Assembly (NCBI GenBank): GCA_016234705.1
Contig: JACRAS010000250.1
Location: forward strand, 16,536-80,535
DNA length: 64,000 nucleotides
Direction: 5' to 3'
DNA from: Betaproteobacteria bacterium
GTDB lineage: Bacteria; Pseudomonadota; Gammaproteobacteria; Burkholderiales; SG8-39
The notes beneath the pieces are model-generated. The model saw only the letters and a list, made by a program, of their open reading frames with translations, searched no databases and was not told where the DNA came from. Numbering within the stretch: position 1 is the stretch's first letter; each line of letters starts with the position of its first letter. Of this stretch, positions 1 through 7,669 are shown piece by piece. The position numbers and the translations under genes are program-made.

Positions 1-23
1 GCGGCCTCGCTACAATCGCCCGC

Positions 24-1277
24 GTGCCAGTGAACCCGCCAGCCGACGAGCGCAAGCACTTCCCCATCTGGCCGTTGCTCGCCATGCTCGCGACGCAGTC
101 GCTGGCGACGATGGCGGCATACTCCCTGCCGGCCGTGGCACCCGCCGTCGCGAAGGACCTCGGCGTGCCGGGAGCGCTCTCGGGCATGTTCGTCTCGACG
201 GTGTACGGAGTGGGTATTTTTTCGGCGCTGCTTTCGCCCGGCTTCATCGTGCGCTATGGCGCCGTCCGGGTCAGTCAGTTCGTGCTTCTCGCCACGCTTG
301 CCATGCTGCTGTCCGCCGCCGCAGGCAGCGTGGCCTCGATCGCGGTGGGCGCAGTTCTCCTCGGCCTCGCCTACGGCGCCACCGCGCCGGCGAGCGCGCA
401 CCTGCTGGTGCCGCGCACGCCGCCGGGCGTCATGAACCTCGTGCTGTCGCTGCGGCAGATCGGCGTGCCGCTCGGAGGAGTGCTGGCGGGGCTGGCGATG
501 GTGCCCCTCACGCTAGCGCTCGGCTGGCGCGAGGCACTTCTGTGGCAGGCGGCGCCGGTGGCGGCGCTCGTGCTGCTCATCCAGATTCCGCGCGGGCGCT
601 GGGACCGGGAGCGGGACCCCACGCGCGTGATCCTGCACCCGCGCCTGGCCGCGCCGCTCCTGCTCCTGCGCGAAAGCGGCGCCATTCGCCGGCTCGCGCT
701 CGCGAGCGTCGTCTATTCGGGGCTGCAGCTGTGCTTCATCTCGTTCATGACAGTGCACCTCACCAGCCGCGCGGGTTTCGACCTGATTGCCGCCGGGCGC
801 TCGCTCGCGGTGTACCAGGTGGCCGGCGTGGTAAGCCGACCGATCTGGGGATGGTCTGCCGACCGCTTTCGCTGCGCGCGCGTGCTCCTCGCCGCGCAGG
901 GCGTGATCATGTGCGTGGCGGCGATCCTCGCCGGGCGTTTTGCGCCGGAATGGCCGCAGCCGCTGGTGCTGTCGGTGTGCGCGGTGGCTGGCGCTACGGC
1001 GAGCGGATTCACCGGCATCGCCTATGCGGAATGGGCGCGGCTGGGCGGCACGCGGCGCACGGAAGCCACCGGCCTTGGCGCCGGCATGATGTTCGCCGGC
1101 GTGATGCTGATGCCTTCGGCCTTCTCCGTGGCCATCACCGCGAGCGGCGCCTACGCGACTGCGTATGCGGCTGCGGGCCTGCTTGCCGCGGTGTCGGGAC
1201 TCCTGCTCCTCGGCGGCGACGCGCCGGTTCGTCTCAGCCCAGCGGCAGCGCCGCGAACGCCTCCGCCTCGACCATGA
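24..1277 (+). CDS. MFS family transporter
   Basis: A 417-residue protein, almost entirely hydrophobic, with about twelve membrane segments and a hydrophilic loop near residues 190-205 (RGRWDRERDPTR), as expected between the two six-helix halves of the major facilitator superfamily. It should be an inner-membrane secondary transporter; the substrate cannot be read from the sequence. The GTG start is taken because the N-terminus then runs directly into the first helix. A TACAAT hexamer at 11-16 sits where a -10 box would put the transcript start almost on the GTG, but only 23 upstream bases are visible. The 3' end overlaps an antisense remnant. Confidence 0.88.
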   Translation: MPVNPPADERKHFPIWPLLAMLATQSLATMAAYSLPAVAPAVAKDLGVPGALSGMFVSTVYGVGIFSALLSPGFIVRYGAVRVSQFVLLATLAMLLSAAAGSVASIAVGAVLLGLAYGATAPASAHLLVPRTPPGVMNLVLSLRQIGVPLGGVLAGLAMVPLTLALGWREALLWQAAPVAALVLLIQIPRGRWDRERDPTRVILHPRLAAPLLLLRESGAIRRLALASVVYSGLQLCFISFMTVHLTSRAGFDLIAAGRSLAVYQVAGVVSRPIWGWSADRFRCARVLLAAQGVIMCVAAILAGRFAPEWPQPLVLSVCAVAGATASGFTGIAYAEWARLGGTRRTEATGLGAGMMFAGVMLMPSAFSVAITASGAYATAYAAAGLLAAVSGLLLLGGDAPVRLSPAAAPRTPPPRP

Positions 1278-1409
1278 AATCGGGGTTCGACACATAGACG
1301 GCCCCATCCAACTTTATCAGGGCTTCATGCTCGGCATAGACGGCTTGGAAGTACATCGGCGGATGCTCGCGCCGGTTCATGTAGGGCATCGTGTCAGCGT
1401 TCACCACGC
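1234..1409 (-). pseudogene. Unassigned reading-frame remnant beside the island
   Basis: On the minus strand a frame of about 58 codons runs from the antitoxin stop to a TGA at 1234-1236, ending in ...NPDFMVEAEAFAALPLG. It has no start codon of its own and overlaps the 3' end of the MFS gene. It looks like the C-terminal stub of a gene cut by the insertion of the adjacent TA module. I do not recognise the family, and chance is possible because GC-rich DNA keeps frames open. Confidence 0.3.
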
Positions 1410-1829
1410 TCAGGCGGCCTGCAATTCAGCCTTGATCGTCTTAGTGCCGGCAAGCTTGGTGGCGGTTGCCTTCTGCTGGCGCTTTTCCACCGGCTTGACC
1501 GAGAGCCGCAGGCCGGTTGCCGCAAGTACCGCGGTAAGGCTGCTCAGCGCGGGATTGCCGACTTTCGACAGCATCTTGTACGTCGCCTCGCGCGTGAGCT
1601 TGGCCCGGCGTGCTATTTCGGCAACACCGCCTTGGGCCTGAGCGACGTGGCGCAGCGCGAGCATGAGCACCGCTTGGTCGCCGTCTTCGATCGCGGCTTC
1701 CAGGTAGGCAGCCGCCTCATTCCGGTCTTTCAGGCTCTCGATCAGCGAGTCCTCGTAAGGCAGGCTAGGTGCGGCTGCGCGGCTTTTGCGTCGCACGGGC
1801 TTTGTAGTCTTCGAAATAGGCTTTGGCAC
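1410..1829 (-). CDS. HigA-like addiction-module antitoxin
   Basis: A 139-residue protein whose residues about 25-115 (YEDSLIESLKD..., EAAAYLEAAIEDGD, VAEIARRAKLTREATYKMLS) match the helix-turn-helix antidote family that pairs with HigB/RelE-type toxins (COG3636-like). Such antitoxins bind the toxin and repress their own promoter. The GTG at 1829 is preferred because a GGAAGGA ribosome-binding site lies at 1838-1844; an upstream in-frame ATG at 1889 belongs to the toxin remnant. The Lys/Arg/Ala-rich C-terminus (about residues 115-139) is longer than usual. No toxin gene remains. Confidence 0.75.
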   Translation of the reverse strand: MPKPISKTTKPVRRKSRAAAPSLPYEDSLIESLKDRNEAAAYLEAAIEDGDQAVLMLALRHVAQAQGGVAEIARRAKLTREATYKMLSKVGNPALSSLTAVLAATGLRLSVKPVEKRQQKATATKLAGTKTIKAELQAA

Positions 1830-1889
1830 GGTTGATGTCCTTCCGCCTTCGGCGCTCTGGTAGTGGCGAATTTCAATGATCGAGGTCAT
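1830..1889 (-). pseudogene. N-terminal stub of a HigB/RelE-type toxin
   Basis: The first 20 codons upstream of the antitoxin read MTSIIEIRHYQSAEGGRTST. This resembles the start of RelE/HigB (Gp49-like) toxins, which commonly open with an IE(I/V)R-Y-T/S-A-(D/E)G pattern. The frame then continues into the antitoxin instead of the expected 80-90 further toxin residues. An internal deletion seems to have removed the toxin body and left an in-frame toxin-start/antitoxin fusion. Confidence 0.5.
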
Positions 1890-1917
1890 TGTAATTTATA
1901 GATTACACGATAGTCAA
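1888..1917 (-). promoter_or_regulatory. Promoter and operator of the HigA-like module
   Basis: On the minus strand TTGACT (1912-1917) is followed after 18 bases by TACAAT (1888-1893). Between and over them lies an inverted repeat TGTAAT-N6-ATTACA (1890-1907), a likely autorepression site for the HTH antitoxin. The TTGACT overlaps the TGA stop of the integrase remnant (1913-1915). The predicted transcript start falls inside the toxin stub, which favours translation from the GTG at 1829. Confidence 0.5.
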
Positions 1918-2062
1918 GCGGCTTGGCCGTGCAACGGGATCACCTCCGCGCCGGTCTTGAGCTTGTCCAGATAGTCCGCCCATTGCCGCATCGTCTTGCG
2001 CCGCTCGGGCAGGTGCTCGGCGAAATTGTACGCAGCGGATACCTTGTTGCGCTCGCCTTGCC
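1913..2062 (-). pseudogene. Integrase C-terminal remnant, copy 1
   Basis: The minus strand encodes about 50 codons ending at TGA 1913-1915, including NFAEHLPERRKTMRQW and ADYLDKLKTGAEVIPLHG. This is the extreme C-terminus of a P4/DUF4102-type tyrosine recombinase, after the catalytic tyrosine. Everything upstream is missing. The same end sequence (PERRKMMQQWADCLD...) recurs at 2869-2970, so two related integrases once sat here in tandem. Confidence 0.7.
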
Positions 2063-2240
2063 TCGATTAGGGCGATGTTCGTCACCTGTCGGCGAGTAAG
2101 GCAACTGCCCGAAGGCAGTTCCATTAGACAGTCCGGGTTTTCACCCATCGGCCTAACGTTGTCAGTCCCGCGACGTGCTGGCGACCATCGCGAGCGTCTA
2201 GACAATCTTCCCGGTGGACCGCACCGGAGACGGTGAAACT

Positions 2241-2648
2241 CTATGCTGCCTCGGCCTCCCCTTTCAGCGCCAGGTGTGCAATGAATCCGGATCTAGACTC
2301 GCCTGCAGCTTTCGCCGCTGCATCTATACGCCGCAACACGCGGGCCGGCAAAGTGATGTTGATCCGCTCGGATTTGTCCGCCAGTTCAGCCAAGTCCACA
2401 GACACGACCGCCCATACCCATCCGGCATAGTCTGGATTAGCTTGATGCACGGTAATGCTTGCGGGCTCCGGCACCTTGCCGCCATCGTCGATGACCGTTT
2501 CAAGCCAGAGTTCTATCGCTTCCTTCGCATTGTCTATGGCTTCATCAAGCGTATCCCCTGCTGAAAAGCACCCGGGCAAGTCCGGCACGACCACGCCGAA
2601 CGCATGGCGCTTATCCCCTGGTTCAATTGCAATCGGATACTTCATCAC
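2241..2648 (-). CDS. hicB: HicB-family antitoxin
   Basis: A 135-residue protein with the HicB layout: an N-terminal partial RNase-H-like fold (residues 1-70; VVVPDLPGCFSAGDTLDEAIDNAKEAIELWL) followed by a ribbon-helix-helix-like C-terminal segment (RINITLPARVLRRIDAAAK). It should neutralise HicA and repress the operon. It lies 6 bases downstream of hicA, so toxin comes first, the usual hicAB order. Flanking integrase remnants mark it as island cargo. Confidence 0.9.
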   Translation of the reverse strand: MMKYPIAIEPGDKRHAFGVVVPDLPGCFSAGDTLDEAIDNAKEAIELWLETVIDDGGKVPEPASITVHQANPDYAGWVWAVVSVDLAELADKSERINITLPARVLRRIDAAAKAAGESRSGFIAHLALKGEAEAA

Positions 2649-2654
2649 GTCTCC

Positions 2655-2837
2655 TTATTTCAGCCCGGCTTGTTTCATCAATTTGCGCAGCAGGCCAGTA
2701 CCCAAGTCCTTTTTCGGATGCGGAATGCTGATGTGCCCGCCCCGGTCTGGGTGCGTGTAAATATGGTGCGAACCCTTTGCGCCACGAAGCACCCACCCCG
2801 CCCGCTTTAGCCGGTTGATAAGCTCCGCGCTATTCAT
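2655..2837 (-). CDS. hicA: HicA-family mRNA interferase toxin
   Basis: A 60-residue dsRBD-like toxin with the HicA core: RLKRAGWVLRGAKGSHHIY, containing the catalytic His of the KGSHH motif, then GGHISIPHPKKDLGTGLLRKLMKQAG. It is expected to cleave mRNA when free of HicB. ATG 2837 is chosen because MNSAELINRLKRAGW matches the family start; an in-frame ATG six codons upstream lies inside the operator. The predicted transcript start falls on or next to this ATG, suggesting a leaderless or near-leaderless message. Confidence 0.9.
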   Translation of the reverse strand: MNSAELINRLKRAGWVLRGAKGSHHIYTHPDRGGHISIPHPKKDLGTGLLRKLMKQAGLK

Positions 2838-2838
2838 G

Positions 2839-2872
2839 GTGTGTATGATACACACTGCTCAAAGATAGTCAA
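2839..2872 (-). promoter_or_regulatory. hicAB promoter with palindromic operator
   Basis: The minus strand has TTGACT (2867-2872), a 16-base spacer and TATCAT (2845-2850). A perfect 8-bp inverted repeat, GTGTGTATGATACACAC (2839-2855), covers the -10 box and ends one base before the hicA ATG. This is a plausible HicB operator. The -35 box overlaps the integrase stop codon (2869-2871), the same arrangement as at the HigA-like module. Confidence 0.7.
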
Positions 2873-3373
2873 GCCCTGCCCTTGTGCTCTGCACGGATAA
2901 TCACGTCCGCGCCGGCCTTAAGATTGTCCAGACAGTCAGCCCATTGCTGCATCATCTTGCGCCGCTCGGGCATGGGTACACGTCCGCCTCGAGGCGCCGC
3001 AACAGCTTTTCCTTCGTGGTGTCCGCCAGCGTCGGCGCGGTCTTGGCGTACCACTCGCGCCCGATCACCTCGAAAGTATTCGCGGCCAGCCCGGTCCGAG
3101 TCGCTTTCGCCGCCTTCCTGTGTTCGCCTGGATCCGTGCCACCGGCGAGCAGCTTGCGTGCCTGGTCGCGCTTTTCTCTGGCTGTGGCGAGCGGCACATC
3201 AGGGTAGGTGCCGAGGGCGAGCACCTTCTCCTTGCCACCAAAACGATATTTCAAGCGCCAGGTACTTGCCGCCTTGAGGGATCACCAACAGATAGCGGCC
3301 ACCCGCATCAGCGATGCTTGTATTGCTTCGCCTTGGCCTTGGTGTTGCGCGCAGTTCGATCGGTGAGAGCCAT
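2869..3373 (-). pseudogene. Integrase pseudogene, copy 2 (DUF4102 / tyrosine recombinase)
   Basis: Starting at ATG 3373 (MALTDRTARNTKAKAKQYK) the N-terminal DUF4102 domain is readable only across frames: SIADAGGRYLLVIPQGGKY near 3255-3330, then KYRFGGKEKVLALGTYPDV and ATAREKRDQARKLLAGGTDP to about 2970. The text then jumps to the C-terminal end MPERRKMMQQWADCLDNLKAG. At least two frameshifts and a deletion of the whole catalytic domain make it inactive; intact family members have about 400 residues. It lies beside the 3' end of tRNA-Thr, the classical position for such an integrase. Confidence 0.85.
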
Positions 3374-3532
3374 TGAGATACCCCCATTGATGGAGCAGAT
3401 ACCCCGAAATGCACCCCCAATACCCCTGGATGCAACAGGACAAGTCTGGACAGGTTTGGACGGCGCTTAAGCGATTCTCCCTATGTAAACTTGGAGAGAT
3501 TGGACTATTCTGGACTTGCTAGGAATGGTATT

Positions 3533-3608
3533 TGGTGCCGGGTAAAGGATTCGAACCCTCGACCGTCGCATTACAAATGCGCTGCTCTACCAACTGAGCT
3601 AACCCGGC
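3533..3608 (-). tRNA. tRNA-Thr (anticodon TGT)
   Basis: Read on the minus strand, the 73-base body (3536-3608) folds as a cloverleaf: acceptor GCCGGGT pairing with ACCCGGC, D-arm around AGCTCAGTTGGTAGAGC, anticodon loop TTTGTAA with TGT, and T-loop GGTTCGAATCC. An encoded CCA follows at 3533-3535. The 3' end faces the integrase pseudogene, so this gene is the probable attachment site of the island. Confidence 0.97.
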
Positions 3609-3647
3609 ATGTGCCGCGCGTATTATACGCGCGAGATCCTGGAAATC

Positions 3648-4067
3648 TTACTTCACCCGCCGCAGCGAAGGCTTGCCGGAGGGCCGCGGCGGTTCGGGCG
3701 GGATTTCGTTGCCCTGGTCGGCCTCGGCGGGGCGGGCTAGAGCAGCCGCTTCCGGCGCGCTAAGCTCGAACGACAGGCCCTGGCCGTTCTCGCGCGCGTA
3801 AATCGCGGACACGGCGCCGATCGGAATCGAGATTTCGCGCCCCGCGCCGTTGAAGCGGGCGGAAAACTCGATCAGCTCGTTGCCCATCTTGAAACGCTCC
3901 ACGGCGATCGGGCCAATATTGAGCACGATCTGGCCGTCCTTGACGTACTCCATCGGCACGCGCGTGAGCGCATCCACCGTCACCGTAAGATAAGGCGTGT
4001 AACCGCTGTCGACGCACCAATCGTAGATGGCGCGCATCAGGTAAGGTTTGGTGGAGGGTTCGGACAT
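3648..4067 (-). CDS. sspB: ClpXP protease specificity-enhancing factor SspB
   Basis: A 139-residue cytoplasmic adaptor that delivers ssrA-tagged peptides to ClpXP. The conserved core is visible: KPYLMRAIYDWCVDSGYTPY at the start, GQIVLNIGPIAVERFKMGNE, and IPIGAVSAIYARENGQG, followed by a flexible Pro-rich tail ending in KPSLRRVK, the likely ClpX-binding end. The ATG at 4067 gives the family N-terminus (MSEPSTKPYLMRAIYDW); a longer frame upstream has no family match. It follows sspA, the usual sspAB pair, with a 109-base gap. Confidence 0.95.
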   Translation of the reverse strand: MSEPSTKPYLMRAIYDWCVDSGYTPYLTVTVDALTRVPMEYVKDGQIVLNIGPIAVERFKMGNELIEFSARFNGAGREISIPIGAVSAIYARENGQGLSFELSAPEAAALARPAEADQGNEIPPEPPRPSGKPSLRRVK

Positions 4068-4176
4068 TGGCGCGAACGTATCCTTATGTCGGTCAGAACG
4101 CGGCGGGGAATCTCCTGCACGCAAGGGAAGAACGAATCCCCCGTCGCTGGACTGGTCGGGATGACCCCCTATCGGG

Positions 4177-4776
4177 TCACTTGCGCATCACCTTTTCCGA
4201 GGGCGTCAGCGCCTCGATGAAGGCCGGGCGCGAGAACAGGCGCTCGGCGTATTTCATCAGCGGCGCGGCCGGCTTGCCCAGGGAGACGCCGTAGTGATCC
4301 AGGCGCCACAGCAATGGCGCGATCGCCACGTCGAGCATGGAGAATTCGTCGCCCAGCGTGTACTTCTGCTTGACGAAGATCGGCGCCAGCTCGGTCAGCC
4401 GGTCGGCCACGTGCGCGCGCGCCTTTTCCTGCTGCTTGGCGGTGCCGTTCTCGAGGATATCGATGCGGCTGAACAGTTCCACCTCGAAATTGAACAGCAG
4501 CAGGCGCGCGCGCGCGCGCATCACCGGATCGGGCGGCATCAACTGCGGGTGCGGAAAGCGCTCGTCAATGTATTCGTTGATGATGTTCGACTCATACAGC
4601 ACCAGGTCGCGCTCCACCAGCACCGGCAGGCGGTTGTACGGATTCATCACCGCGATGTCTTCCGGCTTGTTGTACATGTCGACATCGATGATCTGAAAGT
4701 CCATGCCCTTCTCGTAGAGCACGATGCGGCAGCGCTGGGAAAAGGGGCAGGTAGTGCCGGAATAAAGGTTCATCAT
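4177..4776 (-). CDS. sspA: Stringent starvation protein A, GST-fold RNA polymerase-associated regulator
   Basis: A 199-residue protein with a glutathione-S-transferase fold. The N-terminal thioredoxin-like half includes LYSGTTCPFSQRCRIVLYEK and the cis-Pro region RLPVLVERDLVLYESNIINEYID; an all-helical C-terminal half follows. SspA binds RNA polymerase and has no GST activity in studied members. Two adjacent ATG codons could serve as start. It lies between petC (85 bases away) and sspB, a conserved betaproteobacterial neighbourhood. Confidence 0.95.
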   Translation of the reverse strand: MMNLYSGTTCPFSQRCRIVLYEKGMDFQIIDVDMYNKPEDIAVMNPYNRLPVLVERDLVLYESNIINEYIDERFPHPQLMPPDPVMRARARLLLFNFEVELFSRIDILENGTAKQQEKARAHVADRLTELAPIFVKQKYTLGDEFSMLDVAIAPLLWRLDHYGVSLGKPAAPLMKYAERLFSRPAFIEALTPSEKVMRK

Positions 4777-4860
4777 GATCGTTAAAGAGCCTTAGAAAAA
4801 TGAGGCGTGCCATACCCGCCTCCGGGTCTGGTTTCTAGTTTCTTGCAACTAGTTTCCAGC

Positions 4861-5718
4861 TCAGTGCACGTCCTTCCAGAATTCTCTTTTCAGGAGATAG
4901 GCCAACGGCCACAGGGCGAGCAGAAACAGCAGCACAATAATGCCGATCTGCTTGCGGCTGGTGGCCGCCGGCTCGCCCATATAGACGAGAAAGTTCACCA
5001 GATCGCGCACCGTCTCGTCGTACTGCACCGGCGTGAGGCTGCCCGGCTTCACCAATTCATACTTGACCGACTTCGCCGCAGCGCCGTGGGCGTCTTTTTT
5101 ATCCGTGCCATCGTCGCCCTTGGCGATTTGCTCGACACGCACGCGCTCGCCCTGCAACTGCCACATCGGATTCGGCATGCCCACGTTCTCGAACACGGTA
5201 TTGTTCCAGCCCGTGGGCCGGGCCGGATCCCGGTAGAAACCACGCAGGTAACCGTAGAGCCAATCGGCGCCGCGCGCACGCGCGATCACCGACAGGTCAG
5301 GCGCGGCGGCGCCAAACCATTGCTGAGCGTCCTTCCTGCTCATCGCCACGCTCATCAGTTCGCCCACCTTGTCGCCGCTGAACATGAGGTTGTCCTTGAT
5401 CTGCGATTCGCTCAGGCCCAGCTCCATCAGCCGGTTCCAGCGCATGAGCGAGGCGCTGTGGCAGTTGAGACAATAGTTGGCGAAGGTGCGCGCACCGCTC
5501 TGCAGGCTGACGACGTCGGTCTGGTTGATCGGCGCGGTGTCCAGTATCAGACCCGGCTCGGAGGCCGCGACCGGGGACGGTCCGGTGAAAACTGCGGTCG
5601 CGCACAGCAGCGACAAGGCCAACAGGGTGTTGCGGCAGGAATGCAACTGCTTGCCGATGCGGAAGATATGAAAGGCGGCGCGTTCGCTTGTTCCCGCCGG
5701 GGTAATGAGCGTGTTCAT
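4861..5718 (-). CDS. petC: Cytochrome c1 subunit of the bc1 complex
   Basis: A 285-residue periplasm-facing haem protein of complex III that passes electrons from the Rieske protein to soluble cytochrome c. The haem c site is CLNCH (residues 83-87), and the likely axial Met lies in NVGMPNPMWQL. Residues about 30-52 form the signal/anchor, and the C-terminal helix IIVLLFLLALWPLAYLLKR followed by EFWKDVH fixes it in the membrane. The start ATG overlaps the petB stop (TAATG), indicating translational coupling. The N-terminal pre-signal region of about 28 residues is somewhat long. Confidence 0.95.
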   Translation of the reverse strand: MNTLITPAGTSERAAFHIFRIGKQLHSCRNTLLALSLLCATAVFTGPSPVAASEPGLILDTAPINQTDVVSLQSGARTFANYCLNCHSASLMRWNRLMELGLSESQIKDNLMFSGDKVGELMSVAMSRKDAQQWFGAAAPDLSVIARARGADWLYGYLRGFYRDPARPTGWNNTVFENVGMPNPMWQLQGERVRVEQIAKGDDGTDKKDAHGAAAKSVKYELVKPGSLTPVQYDETVRDLVNFLVYMGEPAATSRKQIGIIVLLFLLALWPLAYLLKREFWKDVH

Positions 5719-7025
5719 TAGTAGGTCACCCTTTCCGGTTCGGGTTTGGTCTTGTCCACCTTGGTGTACCAAGGCATCAGGATAAAGAACAGGAAGTAGA
5801 TTAGCGTGCAGATGCGCGCTGCCACGGTGGCGCGGTCGGCATGGCCGAGCCAGGCGCCGAACTGGCCCCACACCGTGATCGGCTCGGTGCCGAGGTAGCC
5901 GAGCACCAGGAACACGATCACGAACGCGGCGAGGGCCACCTTGAAGTGCGTGCCGCGGTAGCGGATCGACTTCACCGCGCCGCGGTCCAGCCACGGCAGC
6001 ACGAACAGCACCATCACCGACACCCCCATCGCCACCACTCCGGGGAACTGCGAATTGAACAGCGGCGGCACCGCGCGCAGGATCGAGTAATACGGCGTGA
6101 AATACCACACCGGCGCGATATGCGCCGGGGTCTGCAGCGGATCGGCGGGAACGAAGTTGTTATATTCGAGGAAGTAGCCGCCCATCTCCGGCGCGAAGAA
6201 CACGATAATCACGAATACGATCATGAACACCACCACCCCGAGGATGTCCTTGACCGTGTAGTAGGGATGAAAAGGAATGCCGTCCAGCGGCACGCCGTTC
6301 GCGTCCTTGTGCTTCTTGATCTCGATGCCGTCCGGATTGTTCGAGCCGACCTCATGCAGGGCGAGCAGGTGCGCCATCACCAGGCCCAGCAACACCAGCG
6401 GGATGGCGATCACGTGCATGGCGAAGAAGCGGTTGAGGGTCGCATCCGCAATGACGTAGTCGCCACGAATCCAGAGGGAAAGATCCGGCCCGATGAGAGG
6501 GATGGCGGAGAACAGGTTGATGATCACCTGCGCGCCCCAGTAGGACATCTGGCCCCAGGGCAAGAGGTAGCCGAAGAAGGCCTCGCCCATCAGGCACAGG
6601 TAAATCAGCACGCCGAAAATCCACATCAGCTCGCGCGGTTTGCGGTGCGAGCCGTACAGCAGCGCGCGGAACATGTGCAGGTAGACGCAGATGAAGAAAG
6701 CCGAAGCGCCGGTCGAATGCATGTAGCGGATGATCCAGCCGCCCGGCACTTCGCGCATGATGTATTCCACCGAGGCGAACGCGAGATTCGCGTCCGGCTT
6801 GTAGTTCATGGTGAGGAAAATGCCGGTCACGATCTGGATCGCCAGCACCAGCATGGCGAGCGAGCCGAAGTAGTACCAGAAGTTGAAGTTCTTCGGCGCG
6901 TAATACTCGGCCAGGTGCGCCTTCCAGGTCGATATCAGCGGAAAGCGCTGGTCGACCCAGGTGAGCAGGCCGTCGAGCGCGACGGAGCCGGTACCGGTAA
7001 CGGGGGGTTTTTCCGTGGCAGCCAT
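5718..7025 (-). CDS. petB: Cytochrome b subunit of the bc1 complex
   Basis: A 435-residue, eight-helix membrane protein carrying hemes bL and bH and the Qo and Qi quinol sites. The haem-ligating histidines are visible in YMHSTGASAFFICVYLHMFR and FFAMHVIAIPLVLLGLVMAH. The Qo motif is PVWY (APVWYFTPYYSILRA) rather than the textbook PEWY. GWGQMSYWGA-type sequence precedes helix D. It is third-last in petABC, three bases after petA and overlapping petC by one base. Confidence 0.97.
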   Translation of the reverse strand: MAATEKPPVTGTGSVALDGLLTWVDQRFPLISTWKAHLAEYYAPKNFNFWYYFGSLAMLVLAIQIVTGIFLTMNYKPDANLAFASVEYIMREVPGGWIIRYMHSTGASAFFICVYLHMFRALLYGSHRKPRELMWIFGVLIYLCLMGEAFFGYLLPWGQMSYWGAQVIINLFSAIPLIGPDLSLWIRGDYVIADATLNRFFAMHVIAIPLVLLGLVMAHLLALHEVGSNNPDGIEIKKHKDANGVPLDGIPFHPYYTVKDILGVVVFMIVFVIIVFFAPEMGGYFLEYNNFVPADPLQTPAHIAPVWYFTPYYSILRAVPPLFNSQFPGVVAMGVSVMVLFVLPWLDRGAVKSIRYRGTHFKVALAAFVIVFLVLGYLGTEPITVWGQFGAWLGHADRATVAARICTLIYFLFFILMPWYTKVDKTKPEPERVTY

Positions 7026-7028
7026 GCG

Positions 7029-7622
7029 CTATGCCCCTTTCTTGTCGTCGCCGATGAGAATCCGCGTATCCGACAGATACGTGTATTTCGGCACCTCGAG
7101 ATTCACCGGCGCCGGCGCGCCCTTATAGACGCGCCCGGCGAGGTCGAATTTGGAGCCGTGGCAGGGACAGAAAAAGCCGCCGGCCCAGTCGGCGCCCATC
7201 TCCGCCTTGGCCTCGGCCGGCTTGGACTGAGGCGAGCAGCCCAGGTGCGAGCAGATGCCGACCAGCACCAGCACCTCGGGCTTGATCGAGCGAAATTCAT
7301 TCTTCGCGTACTCGGGCTGCATCGGCACGTCGGAGGCCGGGTCAGAAACCTTGCTATCGACGCTCGCCAGGCCGTCGAGCATTTCCTTGGTGCGGCGGAC
7401 GATCCATACCGGCTTGGAGCGCCATTCCACTGTCATGATCTGACCCGGTTCGAGCCTGCTGATGTCGGCTTCGACCGGTGCCCCGCCGGCCTTGGCGCGC
7501 TCCGATGGCATCCAGCTTGCGGCAAAGGGCACGGCCGCGGCCACGCTGGCCGCGCCGCCCGCGGCACAGGTGGCGATCACCAGATTGCGTCGCGTCTTGT
7601 TTAACTGCTTATCGTCGCTCAT
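7029..7622 (-). CDS. petA: Rieske iron-sulfur subunit of the bc1 complex
   Basis: A 197-residue protein with a 2Fe-2S cluster held by CSHLGC and CPCHGS. The N-terminus has a twin-arginine signal-anchor (KTRRNLVIATCAAGG), fitting Tat-dependent insertion; the tatABC genes lie just upstream in the window. ATG 7622 (MSDDKQLNK) is preferred over one seven codons upstream because an AGGAA ribosome-binding site lies just before it. It is the first gene of petABC. Confidence 0.96.
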   Translation of the reverse strand: MSDDKQLNKTRRNLVIATCAAGGAASVAAAVPFAASWMPSERAKAGGAPVEADISRLEPGQIMTVEWRSKPVWIVRRTKEMLDGLASVDSKVSDPASDVPMQPEYAKNEFRSIKPEVLVLVGICSHLGCSPQSKPAEAKAEMGADWAGGFFCPCHGSKFDLAGRVYKGAPAPVNLEVPKYTYLSDTRILIGDDKKGA

Positions 7623-7669
7623 GGGAAGTTCCTCGATACACAAGAATATTCTGAATACAAAAGTCGGTG

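Noticed and set aside
1903..2205. A 100-codon frame over the first integrase remnant
   Set aside because: The integrase text is in a different frame; this one has Arg-rich, motif-free sequence.
5841..7604. A 587-codon open frame antisense to petB and petA
   Set aside because: Arg/His/Glu-rich composition without family motifs; a shadow of the GC-rich cytochrome genes on the other strand.
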